From assembly GCA_040758525.1 (NCBI GenBank), contig JBFLVQ010000244.1, forward strand, positions 1 to 12,436: a stretch of 12,436 nucleotides of DNA. Direction: 5' to 3'. Numbering within the stretch: position 1 is the stretch's first letter; the number at the start of each line of letters is the position of its first letter. The DNA comes from JBFLVQ01 sp040758525 (GTDB taxonomy: Bacteria; Acidobacteriota; Blastocatellia; Chloracidobacteriales; JADJPF01). Positions 7,323 through 12,436 of the stretch are shown in pieces. Position numbers and translations under genes: made by a program. The notes below the pieces were generated by a model, which saw only the letters and a list, made by a program, of their open reading frames with translations, was not told the DNA's origin and did no database searches.

Positions 7323-8543
7323 ATGAATTCAGAAAAAGCAGTGTCAGATACGAATAACAGCTTACAACTAGCATTAGCTACCGGTGCCTTCGCAATCTGT
7401 TTTGCTGTTTTTGGCTCAGTATCAGCAATGATGCCATTGATTCGCAAGACTCTACAACTTAGCCCATTACAGGTAAGTATTGCGATTGCAATCCCTGTGT
7501 TGTTAGGCAGTCTAGGCCGTATTCCACTGGGAATGCTTACCGATCGTTATGGGGGAAGATTGATCTTCTCTGCCGTAATGGCCTGCTCGATCATACCAGC
7601 AATATTGATGGGATTGGTAGGGAGCTATTGGCAACTACTCTTATGTGGATTTTTTATCGGTATTGCGCTAGCGAGTTTCTCTGTTGGAGTAGGATTTGTT
7701 AGTGGTTGGTATCCACCACAACGACAGGGGATGGTACTAGGTATTTATGGTGCAGGTAATATAGGCCAATCATTAGCTGCCTTCGGTTCACCATTGCTAG
7801 CTGGGCTGTTAGGTTTACGCTGGGGTTTCTGGACTTTTGGATTGTTACTGCTCGGTTGGCTAATCTTATTCTGGTTCAAAGCGCGTAATGCTCCACGGCG
7901 CGCTGCTACCAAAACGTTTTCTGAAATCGTTGCCCCTTTACGTGAGTCTAACAGTTGGAGGCTTAGCCTATACTACTTTCTTACCTTTGGTGGCTTTGTT
8001 GCAATGAGTATATATCTACCGATATTTCTTACCGATATGTTCAAACTGACACCGCAAGATGCGGGAATGCGTACTGCTGGATTTGTGGTATTAGCAACTC
8101 TGATGAGGCCGTTGGGTGGCTGGCTATCCGATCGTATAGGCGGAAATAGGATATTGCTTTGGGTATTTCCAAGCATAGCAGTAATGGCAGTCTTTATGGC
8201 CTGTCCTTTGATGATCACATTTACGATCGGTGCGCTCGGTATGGCAGCAGTAATCGGACTCGGCAATGGTGCCGTATTCAAGCTTGTACCAGACTATTTT
8301 CCACACTCAGTTGGCAGTGTAACGGGCTTAGTAGGTGCAGCGGGTGGATTAGGCGGCTTCTTCCCACCATTGCTTGTGGGCGGGGTGCGACAGGCAACCG
8401 GAGCGTTCACTTGGGGCTTTATATTGCTAGGAATCTTTTCATTGATCTGCTTGATCGTACTCTTGAAAGCGGGCACATACACTACCGGTAAAGAAAAAGA
8501 GAAGATCAAAGTACCAGATCTACGTGAACATCCTGCGGTTTGA
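7323..8543 (+). CDS. Nitrate/nitrite transporter, MFS NNP family (NarK/NasA type)
   Basis: A 406-residue, probably twelve-helix major facilitator of the nitrate-nitrite porter family. The two family signatures are present: GAGNIG (143-148) in helix 5 and GLVGAAGGLGG (335-345) in helix 11. The two substrate-binding arginines of NarK correspond to Arg66 (GRIPLG, helix 2) and Arg262 (MRPLGG, helix 8). The MFS loop motifs DRYGGR (74-79) and SDRIGG (269-274) follow those helices. It would import nitrate for the cytoplasmic reductase, or exchange nitrate for nitrite. The ATG at 7323 is chosen because AAGGG lies about eight bases upstream; a GTG at 7314 in the same frame overlaps that site. It begins 11 bases after the small membrane protein. 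The C-terminal tail from about 385 is charged and cytoplasmic. Import versus antiport cannot be told from sequence. Confidence 0.94.
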   Translation: MNSEKAVSDTNNSLQLALATGAFAICFAVFGSVSAMMPLIRKTLQLSPLQVSIAIAIPVLLGSLGRIPLGMLTDRYGGRLIFSAVMACSIIPAILMGLVGSYWQLLLCGFFIGIALASFSVGVGFVSGWYPPQRQGMVLGIYGAGNIGQSLAAFGSPLLAGLLGLRWGFWTFGLLLLGWLILFWFKARNAPRRAATKTFSEIVAPLRESNSWRLSLYYFLTFGGFVAMSIYLPIFLTDMFKLTPQDAGMRTAGFVVLATLMRPLGGWLSDRIGGNRILLWVFPSIAVMAVFMACPLMITFTIGALGMAAVIGLGNGAVFKLVPDYFPHSVGSVTGLVGAAGGLGGFFPPLLVGGVRQATGAFTWGFILLGIFSLICLIVLLKAGTYTTGKEKEKIKVPDLREHPAV

Positions 8544-8575
8544 CTGAGTATCAAAGAGGGAGGGATAGAATAGTT

Positions 8576-9076
8576 ATGAGATCATCTAAACGTGAAAACA
8601 GTCTGATACCTCTTTCACGGCAGCACCATTATGCATTGCTGCTCTGTTTACGTATACATAGAGGGTTACCACAACATCAGGATGATATCGATTGGCTTAA
8701 GGCAAAAGCAGCAAATGTCGTGCAATTTTTTCAAGAAGATCTACTTATGCACTTCATTGCTGAAGAGGAGATACTATTTCCGGTAATGCGGAATTTTGCT
8801 GATTCGATACCAATACTGCTGACAGAACTATCACAAGAGCATGACAAGCTGGAACTCTTGATCGAGGGATTACGGCAAGGGCAAGCAGATCAGCTTTTCC
8901 ATCTGCTAAAAGAGTTTGCCGATCTGTTAGAGGCGCATATACGCAAAGAGGAGAGAATACTCTTCCCGCTTTACGAAAAACAGATATCAGAGCCACTAGC
9001 GCGTAATATTGAAGGAGATATTGTTGAGTACATAGGCACGGCAATGCAGCCAGCTAATCCTGCGCTACTAGAATAG
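8576..9076 (+). CDS. Hemerythrin-like HHE-domain protein
   Basis: This 166-residue four-helix protein probably binds a di-iron centre. Likely ligands are His17/18 (RQHHY), His59 and Glu63 (HFIAE), His89 (QEHDK), and His121 and Glu125 (HIRKE). The paired H-x3-E motifs are the mark of the hemerythrin family. In the cell such proteins bind O2 or NO, or help repair iron-sulfur clusters (YtfE/Ric group). Placed 32 bases after the transporter on the same strand, it may protect the iron-sulfur-rich reductase or sense NO or O2 made or met during nitrate use. The ATG at 8576 is preferred, with GGGAGGG about 11 bases upstream; a TTG in frame at 8540 overlaps the transporter stop and has no ribosome site. 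There is no DNA-binding or output domain. Confidence 0.87.
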   Translation: MRSSKRENSLIPLSRQHHYALLLCLRIHRGLPQHQDDIDWLKAKAANVVQFFQEDLLMHFIAEEEILFPVMRNFADSIPILLTELSQEHDKLELLIEGLRQGQADQLFHLLKEFADLLEAHIRKEERILFPLYEKQISEPLARNIEGDIVEYIGTAMQPANPALLE

Positions 9077-9078
9077 GT

Positions 9079-9399
9079 TTAGGCAATGATGGGGGAGTTT
9101 GCCATCTGGTCTATAATCTCTTCCATTCTATGATAGAAGAGGGCACGTCGAGAGAAAATTGCTTCGGTGATCTCTTGTGCTGAGTAGGTGCGACTCTCCA
9201 TTCCTTTAGCGAGCCGAAAGTAGGCTTTCACAGTACCATTGGCCAATTTTATCCAGAAGCAACTAGGATAATCTAACCTATGGTACTGCGCTACTGTCTC
9301 CAAATATCTGCGCAATTTACCCTCATCTTCAGCAATCTTGATCGGAATAGGAAGATGCAATAGTCTTCCCTGACTCTCTCCAATAGCTACCTTCAACAT
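9079..9399 (-). CDS. Conserved-looking hypothetical protein, unknown family
   Basis: I do not recognise this 106-residue protein. It is soluble, with no membrane helix, signal peptide or metal motif. The N-terminal half looks like alternating strand and helix (MLKVAIGESQGRLLHLPIPI, then a charged helix). The C-terminal half is rich in Arg and Glu and likely helical (about 70-100). There is a single cysteine in YPSCFWIKL. Its stop is two bases from the hemerythrin stop, so the two genes converge with no terminator between them. The ATG at 9399 is preferred to a TTG at 9402; on the minus strand AAAAGGGCGG lies about nine bases upstream. It could be a real small gene or, less likely, a chance open frame. 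The good ribosome site and clean convergent fit favour a gene. Confidence 0.6.
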   Translation of the reverse strand: MLKVAIGESQGRLLHLPIPIKIAEDEGKLRRYLETVAQYHRLDYPSCFWIKLANGTVKAYFRLAKGMESRTYSAQEITEAIFSRRALFYHRMEEIIDQMANSPIIA

Positions 9400-9649
9400 C
9401 AAATTTCCGCCCTTTTGAGTAATGGTTTCTTTTAGTAGCTTTGCTAAGCAACCGGTATTCCCTAGCTTTTACCTGAAGTTGATAAGTGAATATTGTCTAT
9501 ATTGAGGATTATTACGAATCGATGGGGAATTATTCACATCTTGAATCTTAATTCTGATCTAGCTAATTAATAGGCGAGAGTTTTGCTACTGGTATGTTGT
9601 TTGCCTAATTTTAGCTACTAAACATCATCAACAATTTTGAGGTTCTGAT
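9400..9649. other. Divergent intergenic region, 250 bases
   Basis: This AT-rich gap lies between the minus-strand unknown gene and the tandem UspA gene, so it should hold both promoters. TTGATA at 9479-9484 and TATATT at 9498-9503 are only 13 bases apart, too close for a standard promoter. TTGAAT (9541-9546) has only a poor -10 (TAATTA, 9564-9569) 17 bases downstream. A short TAGC-TTT-GCTA inverted repeat sits at 9436-9446. I see no RNA gene or additional coding frame. Confidence 0.4.
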
Positions 9650-10576
9650 ATGGTGAGCAGACAGCTTAAGCAGACCAGCAAGACGAATAAGAGTGGATCA
9701 CATTGGCAGACTTTCCGAGCACATCATGCTATTAAAAATATCCTTTGTCCTGTCGAACTTTCTTGCAATTACGATTATGCCCTATCTTATGCCGTTACTT
9801 TAGCAAGCGCGCTGAATGCCAAACTGATGCTCTGTCACTGTGTATCATCATTTGCGTGTGGTAGTAGTGGCCATTTAGTGAGATGTCTTGCCGAGTTGGT
9901 ACAACGACATGAGCATTATCGCAAAGATGCCGAACTTGCCTGGCAATGTGCCATCGAACAGGGTGAGCCAGCAGAAGTGATCGTCAATGAGGCATATGCG
10001 ATAGGCGCCGATCTGATCGTGATGAATTCGCGCCGTAGACCGATTGCTGCTGCTCTGCTTGGTTCAACTGCAGAGGCGGTCTGTAGTAGTGCCCCTTGTC
10101 CTATACTAGTAGTTCATCCTAATGAACATGAATGGATAAACCATTCTACCGGAACGATTGAGCTAAAGCAGATACTAGTCGCCTATGATTTCTCCATTAA
10201 TGCTGATCTATCGCTCCGTTATGCCATTGCATTTGCGAAAAGATACCATGCTGTTATACATCTATTGCATGTATTTCCAGTTGGTTTAGAGAACCTATGG
10301 GTGCCACCTACTGAAGAGAAAGAAGAACAGACACTAGCGCGATTGCGTATGGCTACACCATCTCAACTTCAGCGTGCTGGTCTGGTTTGTCATGAACTGA
10401 GAGAAGGAGAACCTGCCAGTACAATTCTTAGCTATGCCTGTGATTATGATATCGATCTGATCTGTATTGGCGCACATGGTAAAGCAAAAGGTTGGCTAGA
10501 ACTTTTTGGCACGAATGCTGATCGGGTACTGCGAGAGGCGCCCTGTCCAGTATTAGTAGCGAGATCTTCCCCATAA
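9650..10576 (+). CDS. Tandem universal stress protein (two UspA domains)
   Basis: This cytoplasmic protein of 308 residues has two UspA folds, at about 28-156 and 172-305. Each starts with a strand and aspartate or glutamate loop (ILCPVELS; ILVAYDFS) and ends with the strand APCP-I/V-LV. The second domain holds a complete ATP-binding motif, G274-x2-G277-x9-G287-T288 (IGAHG then FGT). The first has lost the leading glycines (MNSRRR in place of G-x2-G) but keeps LLGST (136-140), so it probably binds nucleotide poorly. An N-terminal tail of about 27 polar residues precedes domain one. GAGG lies about nine bases before the ATG at 9650. Such proteins are usually induced in stationary phase, low oxygen or energy stress; that would suit the neighbouring nitrate cluster but is only inference. 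The tandem arrangement with one live and one degenerate site is common in the family. Confidence 0.93.
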   Translation: MVSRQLKQTSKTNKSGSHWQTFRAHHAIKNILCPVELSCNYDYALSYAVTLASALNAKLMLCHCVSSFACGSSGHLVRCLAELVQRHEHYRKDAELAWQCAIEQGEPAEVIVNEAYAIGADLIVMNSRRRPIAAALLGSTAEAVCSSAPCPILVVHPNEHEWINHSTGTIELKQILVAYDFSINADLSLRYAIAFAKRYHAVIHLLHVFPVGLENLWVPPTEEKEEQTLARLRMATPSQLQRAGLVCHELREGEPASTILSYACDYDIDLICIGAHGKAKGWLELFGTNADRVLREAPCPVLVARSSP

Positions 10577-10587
10577 GTAGCAAGCCC

Positions 10588-10617
10588 TTGAACAAATTGA
10601 TATTTTGATGATATAGG
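10588..10617 (+). promoter_or_regulatory. Weak candidate promoter before the HDAC-family gene
   Basis: TTGAAC (10588-10593) and TATAGG (10612-10617) are separated by 18 bases, in the 62-base gap between the UspA stop and the HDAC-family start. Transcription would begin near 10624, leaving a leader of about 15 bases. Both hexamers are imperfect, so read-through from the UspA gene is equally possible. Confidence 0.25.
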
Positions 10618-10638
10618 TGTGTCTATTCGATAGAGTTT

Positions 10639-11556
10639 ATGAAGATATTCTATTCAGATAGATACACTGTAGAATTGCCGGATGGCCATCGTTTTCCTAT
10701 GGAGAAATATCGATTGGTGCGGCTGGGCTTGCTTGACGCAGGTATTTTTAATGAGAATGAACTCTATGAGCCAGCCTTAGCAATGCCTGAGACGGTTATG
10801 CTGGCGCATACACCAGAGTATGTAAAAGCTATCTGTGAAGGCACGATCAATCCCAAAGCAATGAGACGGATCGGTTTTCCCTGGAGTCCAGCTTTAGTTG
10901 TACGTTCGCTAGCTAGTGTTGGTGGTGCGCTAGCAGCAGCAACAGAAGCGCTGCAGAATGGAGTCTCGGGGAACCTTGCTGGTGGTACCCATCATGCTCT
11001 TGCCGATGCTGGTGAAGGTTATTGTGTCTTCAATGATCTTGCTGTAGTGATAATGTACTTATTGAAACAGCAGATAATTCGTCGTGCTGCCATTATCGAT
11101 CTGGATGTACATCAGGGGAATGGCAACTCGGCAATTCTTGGCACATCTCCAGATGTTTTCATCTTTAGCATGCATGGTGCAAAAAACTATCCTTTTCGCA
11201 AAGTACCCTCAACAATTGATATCGAATTAGCAGATGGTACTGGCGATGACGAATATCTTTCTCTGTTATATGAAACCCTGCCCAAGGTCTTTGCATTTCA
11301 GCCAGATATTATCTTCTATCAAGCTGGTGTTGATCCGCTTAAAGAGGATACTTTAGGACGATTAGCGCTATCGTTAACAGGCTTGGCTGAGCGTGATCGT
11401 ATTGTGCTGGCTGAATGTCATCGGCATAATTGTCCTGTCTCGCTTGCCCTTGGAGGTGGTTATGCTAAACCGATAACGCTTTCCGTGGCAGCGCATATAG
11501 AGACCTATCGGGTGCTACGAGAGATCTTCGGCAACCACTCTACTACACTATCTTAA
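10639..11556 (+). CDS. Histone deacetylase/AcuC superfamily zinc deacetylase
   Basis: A 305-residue zinc amidohydrolase of the arginase/HDAC fold; bacterial members remove acyl groups from lysines, polyamines or other small amides. The catalytic set is complete: the His pair 118/119 in GGTHHA, the zinc ligands Asp156 and His158 in DLDVHQGNG, Asp232 in YQAGVDPL, and the transition-state tyrosine Tyr275 in GGGY. GYCVFND (127-133) is the usual loop of the family. The compact length and GGTHHA in place of GGWHHA suggest the small bacterial group near class IV enzymes rather than AcuC proper or the polyamine deacetylases. It has no signal peptide. The ATG at 10639 has only a modest ribosome site (ATAGAG). 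No acetyltransferase or acetoin gene lies beside it to reveal the substrate. Family is secure; substrate unknown. Confidence 0.95.
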   Translation: MKIFYSDRYTVELPDGHRFPMEKYRLVRLGLLDAGIFNENELYEPALAMPETVMLAHTPEYVKAICEGTINPKAMRRIGFPWSPALVVRSLASVGGALAAATEALQNGVSGNLAGGTHHALADAGEGYCVFNDLAVVIMYLLKQQIIRRAAIIDLDVHQGNGNSAILGTSPDVFIFSMHGAKNYPFRKVPSTIDIELADGTGDDEYLSLLYETLPKVFAFQPDIIFYQAGVDPLKEDTLGRLALSLTGLAERDRIVLAECHRHNCPVSLALGGGYAKPITLSVAAHIETYRVLREIFGNHSTTLS

Positions 11557-11580
11557 ATCAGTTGAGCGTGGTTGCCTGTG

Positions 11581-11600
11581 ACGAGTCAAGCTCGGCTCGT
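11581..11600 (+). terminator. Hairpin after the HDAC-family gene (possible weak terminator)
   Basis: ACGAGTC (11581-11587) pairs with GGCTCGT (11594-11600) with one T-G wobble across a six-base loop, 25 bases after the stop. No T-run follows, so it is either a rho-assisted end or a leader structure of the radical SAM gene that starts 75 bases further on. Confidence 0.35.
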
Positions 11601-11674
11601 TCAGATTGACAAGTCTCTAACCGCAGCCTAGCATTGAGAGTTCTACGCAAAGAATCCTCTCTAGGGAGCTGAAC

Positions 11675-12436
11675 ATGCATCAGCCTGATCTAAAAACCGA
11701 TCCATTCACACCGTTAAAACTCTTCTCACATATGGAGACACTCTATCAATGGCATAAAGGCGAGAATATCTATCCAATTACGATGGAGTTGGGACCTTCT
11801 ACGGTCTGCAATCATTTCTGCACCTGGTGTATGCATGGCGGTTATTTCGGCACTCATAAGGGAGACAAGAAATCGCTTAAGCTTTATCCTGACAATAGTC
11901 TGATGGAGTTCGATTTTTACCGTGGCCTCTGTGATGAGTTTGCCGAATTAGGTATTAAGTCGATGATCTTTTCTGGCAGCGGCGAGCCTTTTGTTAATCC
12001 TATGCTTCCTGATTTTATCGAGTATACTAAAAGCAAAGGGATAGATGTGGCAGCGATTACTCATGGTGGCTTGCTCAATCGTGAGCGTAGCAAAGTGGTG
12101 GTTGCTAATCTTACCTGGATACGTATCTCGCTTAATGCTGGCACTGCTCAAACACGCCTCAATATACATAAAGTAGACGATTTCGAGAAGGTGCTTAATA
12201 ACCTTGCGGTACTTGCTGAAGAGAAGCAGCGTCAAGGCAGTAAGATCAATATCGGTGCCGGTATTGCAATATGTCCAGAGAATTGGGAAGAGGTCTATGA
12301 GGGTGCCCGACGCGTACGTGAGACCGGCATCGACTACTATCAGATCAAACCTGTAATCTTACACCCTATGTCGGCAGACAAACAGTATGAGGAGCAGTTC
12401 TTCCGTAATGCTATGCCGCTAATAAGACGTACCAAA
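11675..12436 (+). CDS. Radical SAM protein (3' partial)
   Basis: The frame is open from the ATG at 11675 through the end of the window, giving 254 codons without a stop. AGGGAG lies six bases upstream, fixing the start. Cys45-x3-Cys49-x2-Cys52 in TVCNHFCTWC is the radical SAM motif that holds the catalytic [4Fe-4S] cluster. FSGSGEPFVNP near 107-117 corresponds to the SAM-binding GGEP motif with the first Gly changed to Ser. The barrel strands continue (IDVAAITHGG; WIRISLNAG; INIGAGIAI; YYQIKPVIL). Any C-terminal SPASM or other cluster domain is beyond the edge, so the reaction cannot be named. The N-terminal 40 residues before the cluster are longer than in minimal members. No substrate-peptide gene or partner is seen upstream within the window. 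Confidence 0.9.
   Translation, partial: MHQPDLKTDPFTPLKLFSHMETLYQWHKGENIYPITMELGPSTVCNHFCTWCMHGGYFGTHKGDKKSLKLYPDNSLMEFDFYRGLCDEFAELGIKSMIFSGSGEPFVNPMLPDFIEYTKSKGIDVAAITHGGLLNRERSKVVVANLTWIRISLNAGTAQTRLNIHKVDDFEKVLNNLAVLAEEKQRQGSKINIGAGIAICPENWEEVYEGARRVRETGIDYYQIKPVILHPMSADKQYEEQFFRNAMPLIRRTK

Noticed and set aside
7973..8554. Several open frames on both strands inside the transporter gene
   Set aside because: They are shadows of the NarK-type coding frame and show no family motif or ribosome site.
8540..8575. TTG start for the hemerythrin-like gene
   Set aside because: It overlaps the transporter stop and has no ribosome site, while the ATG at 8576 has GGGAGGG upstream.
11948..12235. Minus-strand open frame of 95 codons
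   Set aside because: It lies entirely inside the radical SAM gene, whose frame has conserved motifs and a good ribosome site.

Overview
The window reads as ordinary bacterial chromosome: moderate GC (judged by eye, mid-40s percent), tight gene spacing and clear purine-rich ribosome binding sites. It shows no tRNA, rRNA, IS element or CRISPR array. Lineage cannot be fixed from this sequence. The mix of an imidazolonepropionase-like amidohydrolase, Hsp20, tandem UspA, a bacterial HDAC-family protein and a nitrate operon with a Rieske protein would suit Acidobacteriota or Chloroflexota, but this is a weak guess.

Layout. Positions 2-1402 hold the 3' part of a metal-dependent amidohydrolase whose start lies upstream of the window. 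Positions 1659-2225 encode a small heat shock protein (Hsp20), with a possible structured leader that could mask its ribosome binding site and a strong intrinsic terminator at 2267-2303. Positions 2457-9076 form a seven-gene same-strand cluster, the centrepiece: a six-helix b-type cytochrome-like membrane protein with a cytoplasmic CxxC/CxxC tail; a NasA/NarB/Nap-type molybdopterin nitrate reductase without export signal; a four-cluster ferredoxin; a Tat-anchored Rieske protein with the bc1-type disulfide; a 74-residue two-helix membrane protein; a NarK-type nitrate/nitrite transporter; and a hemerythrin-like protein. A minus-strand unknown gene (9079-9399) meets this cluster tail to tail. Downstream on the plus strand come a tandem UspA protein (9650-10576), a histone-deacetylase-family amidohydrolase (10639-11556) and a radical SAM gene running off the right edge (11675-12436).

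How the genes may work together. The transporter would bring in nitrate or exchange it for nitrite, and the cytoplasmic Mo enzyme would reduce nitrate. The ferredoxin would feed it electrons, and the cytochrome, Rieske protein and small membrane protein would link it to the quinone pool. The hemerythrin protein may sense or buffer O2 or NO. This subunit set does not match the textbook NarGHI, NapABC or soluble NasA/NarB systems. It is the most interesting item here: a candidate membrane-linked, Rieske-containing NarB-type nitrate reductase. No nitrite reductase, NarJ-type chaperone or molybdenum cofactor gene is visible in the window.
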